From the NCBI GenBank assembly GCA_021397845.1, contig JAHSVC010000031.1, forward strand, positions 3,162,001-3,226,000: a DNA stretch of 64,000 nucleotides, read 5' to 3'. The DNA is from Areca catechu (taxonomy: Eukaryota; Streptophyta; Magnoliopsida; Arecales; Arecaceae). Under the pieces are notes generated by a model that saw only the letters and a program-made list of their open reading frames with translations, was not told the origin of the DNA and did no database searches. Positions 44,501 through 55,585 of the stretch are shown here, in pieces (within the stretch, counting starts at the first letter, position 1; each line of letters opens with the position of its first letter). A program made the translations under genes and the position numbers.

Positions 44501-45142
44501 GTGACTTGTCATTATCTCTTTTTCTCTTCTTACATCAATAAGAAAAATTTTATCATTGACTTCCAAAGTTAGAAGACCATTAACAAAACTACCATGCCCA
44601 AATATTGTATTATTTTGAAGAATAGAGCAGCCAGTGCTCTTTACATTTATTTCATATCCCTGTTGTAATAACAAGGGTATAGAAATAATATTTCTTACAA
44701 TATTTGGCACATAGTAGCATTCTTCCAACTTTATAATATTAACCGAAGGTAATAACAGAATATAGGTGCCCATAGTTTTAGCATATATGGGTTCTCGACT
44801 TGTCCCATATAATTTGAAGTCACCTTTCTTTATATTTCTAATTCTTTAGAGTCCATGCAATGAATTGCATATGTGAGATCCACATGCGGTATCCAATACC
44901 CATGAATTAGAAATTGTATTACTCAATGATAAATTGGTTTGTATCATGTACAAACCCCTAGATGCACCACTTGCATCTAGCTTCACATTTGCAAGACAAG
45001 TCTTGCAATCCTTCTTCCAATGCCCAAACATGCTGCAATGGAAACAGGCTCCATCAGCCTTCTTCCTCAACCAATCCACATAGTTTGGATTGGTTAACTT
45101 GTTGGCATCAAAGATGCCTCTCAGTAATAAGTTTGAAGCCAT
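44501..45142 (-). pseudogene. Ty1/copia gag remnant fused to zinc knuckle and protease
   Basis: The start MASNLLLRGIFDANKLTNPN at 45142 is a copia gag N-terminus. After only about 26 residues it passes straight into KKADGACFHCSMFGHWKKDC, the nucleocapsid zinc knuckle, then SWVLDTACGSHICNS, the protease active site (DTACG in place of DSGAS). The rest, CYYVPNIVRNIISIPLLLQQ (44600-44720), is the usual protease end. Some 200 or more residues of gag are therefore missing by an in-frame deletion, so the copy could not build particles itself and may have been non-autonomous. Confidence 0.8.
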
Positions 45143-46583
45143 TAAAATAAATGTCCTACATTTAATTAAAGAATAATATTAGCAGACCACTTAATTATGA
45201 CATTCATAATTAGATAAGGACTTTATATCTAATTATGTCTTCCACTATTTTCTTCAAATACCATAACCCTCAACTATGGTAAGTGAGAAACCTTCCTGGT
45301 TTCCTTAGTGGGGTTGAGATCCTTATTCCTTATGGGTGCCTTATGTGTACACAACAAACACACATGAGTTCAAAGGTAGGACAACCTTTCCAAATGCACC
45401 CGTGCAATTCTCAACAATTATCTTTTCCTTTAAGACACTTATGGCCTTGCATGTACGCAACAAACCATAAAGTCTTAGTTTAGTCGGACCCTTCATTTCC
45501 ATATAGCCATGATTAAATTATATTGCCCTTGTGTGTACACAACAAAGCAACATATCCAACCATGCTATAAAGCACTAAGTGCACCAAGACAAATCTTATA
45601 TCAAACCCTAGATTAGGCCTTGTGTGTATACAACAAACCTACTATAGCTTTGACATAAATTTGGCTTAGCATGAAGGAAGGCAACTTTATAGTATACTTA
45701 ACCAATTAGCATTACCAAATTAAGATTTAGATATGACCAAATTGGCTAGGTAAGTGGGAGGGGTGAGGGGGTCCCCCCGTTGCTTTCCTTAGACACCAAT
45801 TAGATTGGCCAAGTTAGACAACGAAACCAATTATAAACTTCATTCCCTTTACCTTCCCAGAACCACTTGCCTAGACACCAATTGGCTAATCAAACTCTAA
45901 CTGGTTTTGCATCTTGACTAAGTTTTATACTATGACTAAATATTATTTTTGATGAGGGCTTTGATGGTCTCAAAACACATTCTAAATACTATCACGATAA
46001 TAATGTTTAGTACTACAAGTATAAACACTGAACATGATAACTAAGTTTATAACAAACACAATGCATATCACTCTAGCATATGCATAAAATTTCATGTCAT
46101 CAAGCATATTACCCTAATATGCATAGCATTATATGACAACAAGCATATTACCCTAATATGCAAAACATGGCTTGATATTTCAATATCCCGTTCACCTCAC
46201 TTGTTCATGGGATATGGCCACAGCGACACCCCTACACTCCATAGGAGACCCATTGAATGGGAGGAGAGGGCCTTTAAACCTTACTTGGCTTCTATGACCG
46301 GATGGCCATGGTGACTAACCCAATCCAAAGCAATTACTAGGGTAAAACCAACATGCATAACTTCATACTTGACATAATATCATGCATTTCATAAAAATTG
46401 AAATTAAACATACTACCCTAATATGTAAAATTTTATATAATTGCATTATCATGTCATTTCATAAAGAAACAAGAAATCATGCATATGAATTTGGCCAAGT
46501 TGACTCGACAGGGTTCGGGTCGGCCCAGTAATGAAATTTAATCAAACTTCAAATAGATTCATAATTGGTATGCCACAAGGTGG
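45143..46583 (-). other. Long untranslated leader of nested copia with GTGTACAC repeats
   Basis: This 1.44-kb stretch lies between primer site and gag start; no coding domain is seen. It holds four spaced copies of CTTGTGTGTACACAACAAA-like sequence (near 45344, 45450, 45529 and 45620). The core GTGTACAC is a palindrome. Unusually long for a copia leader. Confidence 0.65.
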
Positions 46584-46595
46584 GCTCTGATACCA
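46584..46595 (-). other. Primer binding site of nested copia
   Basis: The minus strand reads TGGTATCAGAGC, one base after the LTR end (...CCCATCA), matching initiator methionine tRNA. Confidence 0.85.
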
Positions 46596-46596
46596 C

Positions 46597-49215
46597 TGAT
46601 GGGAATTCTCCCAGGGTCATGGGGATCATGCAACATGCGGAATTGACTTTCAAACTAAAATTTCATAGCATGATACCCTAACATGTATAACATGTATAAA
46701 AAACAATAATTCCCAGGAACCCCCCAAGCAATTACAACTAATGAATCATAAAATAAAGTCAATTAACATACCTGGATCGCTAAATCAAATCCTTTCCACG
46801 AGGCTCACAAGTGCAAGCCCTCCAACGGTGATCCAGACGAGACTTGAACAAAGGAAGAATCCCTACCGGGGTTGCTTGCTTCAATAGGACTATTAGGACA
46901 GCCTTTGGACCTTTGAACACTGTAGGACACCCTGTCCTACTGTAGGACTCTCTAGACACTCTCCTAAGGCACTCTTGGCTTTAGGACAACCCTCCCCTAG
47001 GACCCCTTAGGCTTATGTCCTAAAACAAAGCCTTATCCTAAAAGATTAGACCTTGTCTTAACAAGACAAGTCTTGTCTTAAAAGAAGGAGGGAGGGAGAC
47101 AACAGAAAGAGGTACTCAGATAACTCTCAGGAAAATGGACTGTTGTTTCTGATGACCAAAGATCTTAAGTCTCATTTCACCGTACCCCCTTTATATAGAT
47201 TCAGATGGGGTGTGAAAAGCATCCCGAGATTCCTTATTAGATATGACTCTTCATGTCTGGTAAGGCTCTTCATGCTTCAAGAGTCTTATTTGATGTTCTT
47301 TCCCTTTCCAGAGCAGTTCCCCATATGCCATGTGGCATATACCGGTCATGAAAATGGAAGGAGGCATCCTTTCAATCTTGAAGATCATGGAATAAGCAGA
47401 GTCCTAAGGGCAGAAGGACTCTGCCTGAGAATAGTGCGCGCACAGATGAAGAGAAGCGACTCTTCATCTGCGCGCCAATATTTCTTTCTGCTTTCACGCT
47501 GCCCCTTCCACTTTTTTGACCGGTCAATCCTCTCCAAGAGGTGTGGGGATAAAGTGAAGAGGCACCACTTTGATGAAGCTCCCAGAGTTTCATCTACAGA
47601 AGGACTCTTAGTTCTTCTGTGCGTGCCATACTTCTCCCGGGTGTGCCAAAAGGGCACCACTTTCCTTTCCCACTTCTCTCTCCACCCAAAGCAGCATATA
47701 TTGATCAGTGAAATATATGCAATATGGGTGTCATTGAAAAGAGAATTAAATAATCTTTCTGACCATATAATTTATTTTCAAATCAGAGGTCTATAGCTCA
47801 TTCTGTGCCTTTTTGAAGTTAAGGTATCATTTAGGTACCAAGAGTCCCATGCCATTAGGACTCTTCATATATGGTGCCTAAAATGCCCTTAAGCCCAAAT
47901 TAAAATCAGATCAAGCTCTGATTTGGCTAGCCCCACTTAGGACTCAACCTAATTTAGGTCTCCCATAATTAGTTTAGCCCAATTAGCAAGCAACCGAATC
48001 CAATCCAAGTGGGTTAGGAATTAGGTTAGCCTACATATGCTAGTATGTAATCTGGCTAACCAATTAGGATCCTATAACCCTAATTAAATCATGAATGACT
48101 TCCTTGGCCAAGTCTCTATTGTGTGTGACCCAATGGGTTCCACATCTAGCTAGCAGTAGGTTTAGGTTTGAGCTGATTCGATCCGATCAAACCCGATTAA
48201 CCTAATTAGGTCAAATTGGCTCACCTTATTGTCCAATTCGAATCACACATCAAATTGACTCATGACACCAAATCAATTGGTTCATGAAAACCTACAAGAC
48301 AAGATTGACGTCTAGCAATGTGCCATGCCTACCCGGAGATAAGGAATTTGGTAAAAAATACCAAAATACCCTTCAATAATAAGTTACCATGCAATTCAAT
48401 CTTTCGATCTCCCATTATCCCGATTATGTGATAGGTATGGATAGATGTCAAACCCTAACACTTAATCATATCGAATCTCAGCTTGATCATGAGGACTCAG
48501 CTAATGACTGATTAGATTCCACTAATCTCATCCTGCTTTGATCAAAGGCTCCTTGAGTCTCTCATTGAAGAGATTGCATGGGATAACAATTCCTCTTACT
48601 AGGTATGATCGATTCCTTGTTGGTCCACTCACATCCTTCGTACACCTTCCACCATACCCAGAACACCCCGTACATGTCGCAATGCCATGAATGAGTATGA
48701 ACCAAAGTATGGCTTAGTGTGCACAAGGAACCATGGTGACCTCAGGTCTAAAGATCACATGCACAACTTCTACTCTGGGATCTATCTTTTGACAAGTAGT
48801 AAGACTTCCATAAGATAGTCCCGGTGCGGATCAGTTCCAGTGTACTCATACCCTGATGAGCACCCTTATCCTTGTATTAGTATTCTACACAAGTGGTTAT
48901 GAGATCAACCACCCTCATCAACTGAGCATACATAGGATAAGCTAGTCTTTCCGGATTCATCGATCCCCGAATCGATGGTCCAACGACTAGGAACATTCTA
49001 GATTAAGGTTTATAGGAATTAGGTCTCACTGTTATTTTATCATAACCCTAATTCCATTGCCCTATTCTATGGGATTCATCATAATCATCAGAAACATGAT
49101 ACCGCAGTATATGATGAATCACATGCCTTTATTAATATGAAAATATGTCATACATGAGTTGGAAGTTTACAAAAAGGTCCTCATAATGATTGGCTCTTAG
49201 GGCACTTTTCTATCA
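46597..49215 (-). mobile_element. 5' LTR of nested copia
   Basis: Full-length LTR of 2619 bp, TG...CA termini. A minus-strand TATA box (TATATAAAGGGGG) lies near 47184-47197. It contains the palindrome AAGACAAGTCTTGTCTT at 47063-47079, also present in the other copy at 39699-39715. Confidence 0.92.
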
Positions 49216-49470
49216 GTGATCTCTCCCTCGGCTCCTACAGAGTCTCCGATAAAATCCATGAGAGGGGTGTGCACCGACTTTAGCCGATCTTGAGATAAGT
49301 TCATCCGGGAGAAAGCATCGTAAAAAAGTATGTCAGTGGAGCTCCCACTATCAACCATAATTCGATGTACAGGATGCTTAGCGATGGTCATCTTGACCAC
49401 CACCACATCATTATTTACATTTTCATCTTCCTTCCCCTTCTCAAAGGGGAGTACATTTTCTAAGTCTCCT
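49216..49470 (-). pseudogene. Tat aspartic protease, N-terminal part
   Basis: The minus strand encodes VVVKMTIAKHPVHRIMVDSG with the following SSTDILFYDAF; DSGSS is the Tat protease active site. The sequence runs GDSVGAEGEI up to the junction at 49216 and continues at 36787. Protease releases gag and pol products in the particle. Confidence 0.85.
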
Positions 49471-51053
49471 CCCTCCTAGGCTCTCTTCGATGCGCGCCCT
49501 ATCCCCCTAGAGATCATGCCCACCGGCTTCTCCGTAGGGTTATTGTCGACTGCAGGGACGAGGAGAAGGGCCACAAGTGGCTGGTCCTCCATTGGGGCCT
49601 CTCTTCCTATGAACTTCTTGAGATAGCCCCTCCTGATCAGGTACTCAATCTCTCTCTTCAGGTTAAGGCACTCCTCCATGTCATAGCCATGGTCATGGTG
49701 AAATTGGCAGTACTTCATCTTGTCACGATGGTTCTTCAGGTTTTGAGGAGGAGGTCAGCGGAGGTAGCGCTCGCCCTCGATCTCCATAAGGATCTTTGTT
49801 CTTGGAGCAAGGAGGGGAGTGAAGGTCTGCTCCGGAACAAGACCATTCTTCGGCTTTGATCCCGACCGGAAGTCGGTAGGGGGCTCGGGCCTTCGAGTTC
49901 CAGGTACATCTCTTCGGCCAGGCTTCTTCGAAGGCTTCCCGTCCAGCTCTCTCCTGGTGCGGTCAGCCTCTTCAGCATGGATGTTCTTGTGGATGTGGAG
50001 GAGGAGTTCAGAGTATGTCTTGGGCGGCTTCTTATCCAAGAAATATGTCAGTCGGAGGTCTTGAGCCCTCGCTTCAATGCCAGCATGGTGACGAGCTCAT
50101 CCAAACTATAGATCTCCAGGGCAGCAGTCTTGAAGCAGGTGACATAGTCCCGTAAAAGCTCCTGATCTTGCTACCAGATGGAGAAGAGGCTATCTACCTC
50201 CCTTTGCACGTTTCGACAGGCATCGAAGTGTGCTATAAACCTCCTTTCCAACTACTGGAAGGAGTCAATGGATTCGGGCTCGAGGTGGGTGAACCAAACT
50301 CGAGCGACCTTCCCGAGAGTGGCTAAGAAGGCGATGCATAGGAGGGCATCCTTCACCCCCTGGACTCTTATGAGAGCTTTATAGCTCTCCAGGTGGTCCA
50401 GGGGATCGATGGTCCCATTGTAGGGATCCACCTAAGGCATGAGGAATCGACTCAGAATCGGTTCCTCTTGGATTTCCCAAGAGAAGGGGGGTTGGATGTT
50501 ATAGCCCACTGGCTCACTAGGGGAGCCCTTCATGTTGGCAAACTGGCAAAGAGCTCCACCTGTTTGCACTCTTGCTCTTCCATGAGCCTCTCAGCTAGAT
50601 GCCTGATGGCCTCATCAGTGGAACCTTCCACCGAGGCCGCTGGAGAAGAAGGTGCCGATGGGTCGCGACGAGGGGCCTTGCCCCGGCGGTGCTTGCTGCG
50701 CTTGGCAGCATCATTGTTGTCCACCGGGGATTGGCTCTTGTGGTCCGCTGACCTAGTATGATTCCCGCAGGGGTTGGTTGCTGCTCGTGGATGGGACAGC
50801 CTGCCTTGGATGAAGCACAGGCTTCCGCGGGCTAAGGTTGAGTGACCAGGGAGCGTTGCTGATGCTGTAGCTGCCTGATGGTCATGGTCAGTGTCTGCAG
50901 CTGCTGAAAGATAGCAGCATACTAACCATCTACCGAGGGTAGCTGAGTAGGAGGAGGAGCAGGAAGTTACCTTTCTGGGCTGCGGGGGCCCATGGGAGAG
51001 GGAACCTTTCCCGCCCGACTGGTGGAGGCTTCACGTTTGCGAGTCACCACCAT
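49471..51053 (-). pseudogene. Tat gag
   Basis: The likely start at 51053 reads MVVTRKREASTSRAGK, about 80 bases past the LTR. An in-frame stop follows after some 28 codons. A Ser/Arg-rich section (KRSKHRRGKAPRRDPSAPSS) is at 50650-50724. The retrotransposon-gag core, in changing frames at 50050-50500, includes HFDACRNVQREVDSLFSIW and LLRDYVTCFKTAALEIYSLD. A C-terminal zinc-like region KYCQFHHDHGYDMEECLNLK then REIEYLIRRGYLKKF at 49600-49718 is typical of Tat gag. Multiple frameshifts make it inactive. Confidence 0.85.
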
Positions 51054-51119
51054 GCTTGTAATTGAGCTATTCTCAAGCTCATGGGGAGGCTTGCTCGCGC
51101 ATAGGCTTTCGTCCCACTA

Positions 51120-51134
51120 CCTGGCATGCCAATC
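51120..51134 (-). other. Putative primer binding site of the Tat element
   Basis: Directly after the LTR end the minus strand reads GATTGGCATGCCAGG. The same TTGGCATGCCAGG follows the LTR at 483. I cannot name the matching tRNA; the assignment rests on position and conservation. Confidence 0.5.
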
Positions 51135-53696
51135 TGTTGCCAACCTTATCGCTGTGGCCTGTAGCTGTGAGTTGGCGCCAGACCTCGGTCCCCTTTACTC
51201 TGGAATCCTAATGCTCCTGGATCTGCAAAAGTAGGTTAGAGACCCGGGCCGGGGGTTTCGGTGAGGGCACTCCGATGGTCAAGTTAGCGAGTGGTAAAGT
51301 GGAACATACCCACTAAGATGGATCCCTATTGGGTCTCCATGCTTAGAGGAATATTTTTGTGAGGAGATGAGTGAAAGTGGACAAGAACAAGAGGGATCAA
51401 AACTCCAGCTCTTGCGATCGGGCTCGCTAGATTCGCTCTTACGAATCCCCCGAGCCTTTGCCTGTGAGTCGCCTACTTTTCTCACTCTGTGTGTTTGCCC
51501 CCTTGATTGATTACCTTCCTCCTCGCCCGTTGGTGCCCTTTAAGATCATTGGGTGCTTCGGTACCTCAATCCTCCCCCTCTAGGAGCTTTGGAGGTCCAC
51601 GGTGCTCACTCATCATTCCCCAGAGGTCGCCTTCCCTTATGCTTGGGAATTAAGTGGCGAGCTTGTCATGTTCAACGTGTTGTCACGAAAGAGGAAACTT
51701 GGCAGGACCTCAATCCACGTGAAGGTGCCCTCAAGCTCGAGGCATTGATCGTGGCTCTCCCTTTTGGAGTACCAGGTCACCGGTTGCCGGATATGGTACC
51801 TCGATCATGGTGTCCTTCCTAAACTGTTGTAAACGAGGTTCTGCGCACCGTTAACGATCTGGGAATGCCATATTGAATGTGCCGCCCTATGTTCGCCATC
51901 CTCAATAGCATCCTCGGGGCTTGCACCCTCGATCCTTCCCTGCTCTGTGAAGAAGGCTCGACTTCGACCAAGATGGATCTGTTTGGGGGCACCACCTGGC
52001 GGAAGGAGCAGAGATGCCAGGCTCGACTCCGATCGAGATGGACCCATTTGGGGGTGACACCTGACAGAGGAGTAGAGGCAGGCCCACTTCGATCGAGGTG
52101 GACCCCACCTAGGTCGACACCTGGTAAAGGGGCCGAGGCAAGCTCGACTTCGACCAAGGTGGATCCATCTGGGGGTGCCACCTGGCGGAAAGAGCAGAGA
52201 TGCCAGGCTTGACTCCAGCCGAGGTGGACCCATCTGGGGGTGCACCTGGTGGAGGTGCAAAGGTAGGCCCACTTCGATCGAGGTGGATCCCGCCTGGGTC
52301 AACACCTGGCGAAGGGGCAAAGGCAAGCTCGACTTCGGTCAAGGTTGACCCGTCTGGGAGCACCACCTGGCAGAAGGAGTAGAGGTGCCAGGCTCGACAC
52401 CGACCGAGATGGATCCATCTAGGGGTGCCACCTAGTGGAGGAGAAGAGGTAGGCCCACTTCGACCGAGGTGGACACTGCCTGGGTCGACACCTGGAGAAA
52501 GGGCACAGGCAAGCTCGACTTCGGCCGAGGTGGACCTGTTTGGGGGCGCCTCCTAGCGGAAGGTGCAAAGGTGCCAGGCTCTACTTCGGCAAAGATGGAC
52601 CCATCTAGGGGTGCCACCTGGCAGAGGAGCAGAGGCAGGCCCAATTCGATCGAGGTGGACCCTGCCTAGGTCAACACCTGGCGAAGGGGCAAAGGCAAGC
52701 TCGACTTCGGTCGAGGTGGACTCGTTTGGGGATGCCACCTGGTGGAAGGAGCAGAGATGCCAGGCTCGACTCTGGCCGAGGTGGACCCATCTAGGGGTGC
52801 CACCTGGCGGAGGAGCAGAGGCAGGCCCACTTCAATCGAGGTGGACCCCTCCTGGGTCGACACCTAGCGAAGGGGCAGAGGCAAGCTCGACTTTGGCCGA
52901 GCTGGACCAATATGGGGATGCCACCTAGCGGAAGAGCAGAGGTGCCAGGCTCGACTCCGACCGAGATGGACCCATTTAGGGGTGCCACCTGGCGGAGGAG
53001 CAGAGACATGCCCACTTCGGTCGAGGTGGACCCCTCCTGGGTCGACACCTGGCGAAGGGGTAGAGGCAAGCTTGACTTTGGTCGAGGTGGACCCATCTGG
53101 GGTTGCCACCTGGCGGAAGGAGCAGAGATGCTAGGCTCGACTCCGGTCGAGGTTGACCCATCTGGGGTTGCCACCTGGTGGAGGAGCAGAGGCAGGCCCA
53201 CTTTGGTTGAGGTGGACCTCGCCTGGGTTGACACCTGGCGAAGTGGCAGAGGCAAGCTCTACTTTGGTCAAGGTGGACCTGTCTGGGGGTGCCACCTAGT
53301 GGAAGGAGTAGAGGTTCCAGGCTCAACTCTGGCCGAGGTGGACCCATGTGGGGGTGCCACCTAGTAGAGGAGTAGTGGTAGGCCCACTTCTATCGAGGTG
53401 GACCCCTCTTGGGTTGAAACCTAGCAAAGGGATAGAGGCAAGCTCGACTTCGACCGAGGTAAATCCGTCTGGGGCTGCCACCTGGAAGAAGGAGCAGAGA
53501 TAGGACCACTTCGACCGAGGTGGACCCCTCCTGGGTTGACACCTAGCGAAGGGACGGAAGCGCCGAGCTCGGATCGAGGTGGGCGCGACCACTAGTCAAG
53601 CCACCTGGCAATAGAGCTCGGAAGAGAACGCCACGTGGCACGGCCTGGCAGCCAGCTGGTTGATGTACGCTCCACATCAGCGATCTTGCCATATCA
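51135..53696 (-). mobile_element. Tat element 5' LTR
   Basis: The plus strand starts TGTTGCCAACCTTATCG and ends CTTGCCATATCA (2562 bp), next to the duplication AGAAT. It aligns with 27008-29520, including the block GGGCACTCCGATGGTCAAG at 51265 and the higher-order array. Confidence 0.9.
51960..53590. repeat. Higher-order tandem array in the Tat 5' LTR
   Basis: Monomer starts at 51970, 52035, 52095, 52156, 52221, 52279 and 52340 give spacings 65, 60, 61, 65, 58, 61: the same three-monomer, about 186-bp unit as in the 3' LTR, in the same order and phase. Confidence 0.9.
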
Positions 53697-54440
53697 AGAA
53701 TCTTACTAGGAAGATTTACACGGAGCCTCCTATGGGTTTCACTTAAGCTACCTAGAAATGAACAAAAAATAAGTTAATTAAAGAGATCAAGATTGTTTTT
53801 CTTACTGATATTCTCCTTTGTTTTTCTTAATTTTTATATTAATGATATTCTTTTAATGGGTAATGATATGAACCTTTTAATGGAGATTAAAAGTTGGCTG
53901 TTTCAAACATTTGAGATCAAAGATCATGGTGAAGGCTCAACATTAAAAACATCAAGGACAAAGTGCAAAGAAAACTTAGTTTGTCTCAAGATAAATATTG
54001 AATCACTCATGCATCAATTTAAGATGGATTGATGTTTTCAGGGCAGAATTTCTCATGAAGGAATAAACAAATTGAGCAAGGAAGACCATCCTAGATCACC
54101 TAAGGGTAAACTTGATAAATCAAAGATTCCATATGCTTTAGCTATGGGAATTTTTATGCATGCCACAAGGTGTACAAGGCTAGGTCTTACATATGCTACA
54201 GGAATTCATAGTGGATTCTAATCAAATCCTGGGAAAGGTTCTGTATTATTTGAAGCGGACCAAGTAAAATTCCTTGAAATATCTTGCTGATGAGTTGTAA
54301 TTTGTTGGCTACTCTGATTTTACCTTTCAAGGTTGTTTGAATACTAGAAAACCCACATCTGGATTTGTTTTCATGTTCGATGGTTGTGCAATTTCTTAGA
54401 AAATTAAAAAACAAGACTCTATACCCATACCTCCTTGCTT
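53697..54440 (+). pseudogene. Ty1/copia element, second part (RT end, RNase H)
   Basis: It resumes the frame of 27007 with LTRKIYTEPPMGF, then FYINDILLMGNDMNLLMEIK near 53835-53890 and SWLFQTFEIKDHGE. The catalytic YVDD/YIDD motif reads YIND. RNase H follows with VLYYLKRTK, FVGYSDFTFQGCLNTRKPTS and GFVFMFDGCAIS near 54240-54400. Stops are frequent. No 3' LTR is recognisable after it. Confidence 0.8.
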
Positions 54441-55585
54441 CATAAATGAAAAGAGATTTTAGACACATTTATTATTGTATAATTTTGTATACACATTTAT
54501 TATTGTATTATTGTATAATTTATAATTGAGTCGAGTCGAGCTTGAACTTGAACGGAGTTTAAATAGCTTATGAGCAAATGACTCAACTCGATTCATTTGC
54601 ATCCCTAGTCCCGACTGACTTGTGCATGCCATAACATATGTGTTGCAGATATTAATGCACATAATCAAGGCTAAAGCCTTTATGGACCTTCCGAGCAACT
54701 ACCTAGACTAAGTTTATAAAAAGGCTCCAAGCCTAGGATGTTAGCATATTACATCTAAAACTATTCAAATTTTATGCTAGTACTCTTGAAAAATATAAAT
54801 CATCTGATTTATAAAAAATATTAAGGTATAATTGTAATAATATAAAATAAGATAAAATTTAAAGCTAGAGCTAAACTTCTACCCTTTCTAAATACTATTT
54901 TGGATTTAAGCCAAAGAATAGAAACAAGATTTTAAGGTTTCTATGAGTTCGTTTGACCATCTAATTTTAGTTGCATTTAAGATTTATTTATTATTGCAAA
55001 TCTTTTATTTGAATACCATGTATAGCTTTTCTATGATCAATTATGCCTTTTTAAATATTTTTTACAAAACTTGCATTGCATAGAAACATAGACCTGTCAA
55101 TTGATTAATGTACATATTCTATAGCATCCATATATTTATTTTATTTTTGTACAGATGTAAGAATTATGTATAGTGATCAATTGATTGTCCAGTTTGGATA
55201 GCTTAAGAATTGTAAATAATTTTATAGGTTCTTACAGTAATCAAGCGATATGGATAGAGTTCTAATATATTTCAAACAACATTTTCTTTTAGTTCTCCTC
55301 ATACATCTTTAGTCATGTAGGAAGAACTAAAGAGAAATACTGTCAAAATTTTTCTGGAACTCTTATTGCATATCATTTGATTACTGTAAATAACCTATAT
55401 GATTAATGCAATTCTTGAATGGGACAGGACCTACCTTTACCTATTAGTTAGTGATAGGATGCATTTATTAGTTAACCTATATTATTTTTCATATAATTTT
55501 TTAAAAAATTACTAGGTGCATTGTTATTGATTGAAGAATTTTTTTGTATTTAGATAACTTGAAAGTTGGATCATTTTATCCTAAA
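54441..55585. other. AT-rich CACTA interior without genes
   Basis: No domain is visible. GAGTCGAGTCGAGCTTGAAC at 54530-54550 and nearby AACTCGA motifs look like small-repeat debris. Confidence 0.4.

Larger units (their letters stand above)
36788..49215 (-). mobile_element. Ty1/copia element nested in Tat protease
   Basis: Two LTRs with TGATGGGAATTC...TTCTATCA termini bound it. The flanks are TTGAT (36783-36787) and GTGAT (49216-49220), a 5-bp target duplication with one difference. With the 2440-bp solo LTR and its duplication removed, the left LTR is 2619 bp, exactly the length of the right one. Minus-strand order: primer site, long leader, gag remnant with zinc knuckle, protease, integrase, reverse transcriptase, RNase H, polypurine tract. 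LTR mismatch over the first 245 bases is roughly one in thirteen by hand, less than for the surrounding Tat element, as nesting requires. Confidence 0.92.
27008..53696 (-). mobile_element. Complete Tat-lineage Ty3/gypsy element with nested copia
   Basis: It is bounded by two related LTRs (27008-29520 and 51135-53696) and a perfect 5-bp duplication AGAAT (27003-27007 and 53697-53701) inside the copia reverse transcriptase. On the minus strand the order is 5' LTR, primer site, gag, protease, reverse transcriptase, RNase H, archaeal RNase H, integrase, then an antisense ORF on the plus strand, polypurine tract and 3' LTR. A copia element interrupts protease at 36788-49215. By hand comparison of their first 330 bases the two LTRs differ at roughly one base in nine, so the insertion is old. 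Confidence 0.9.

Noticed and set aside
47143..47796. 217-residue plus-strand frame in the copia LTR
   Set aside because: It lies wholly inside an LTR, runs opposite to the element, and its counterpart in the other LTR (39785-40430) is broken; no domain.
51805..53364. Long frames on both strands in 51.8-53.4 kb
   Set aside because: Same tandem array in the other LTR; no codon or domain evidence.
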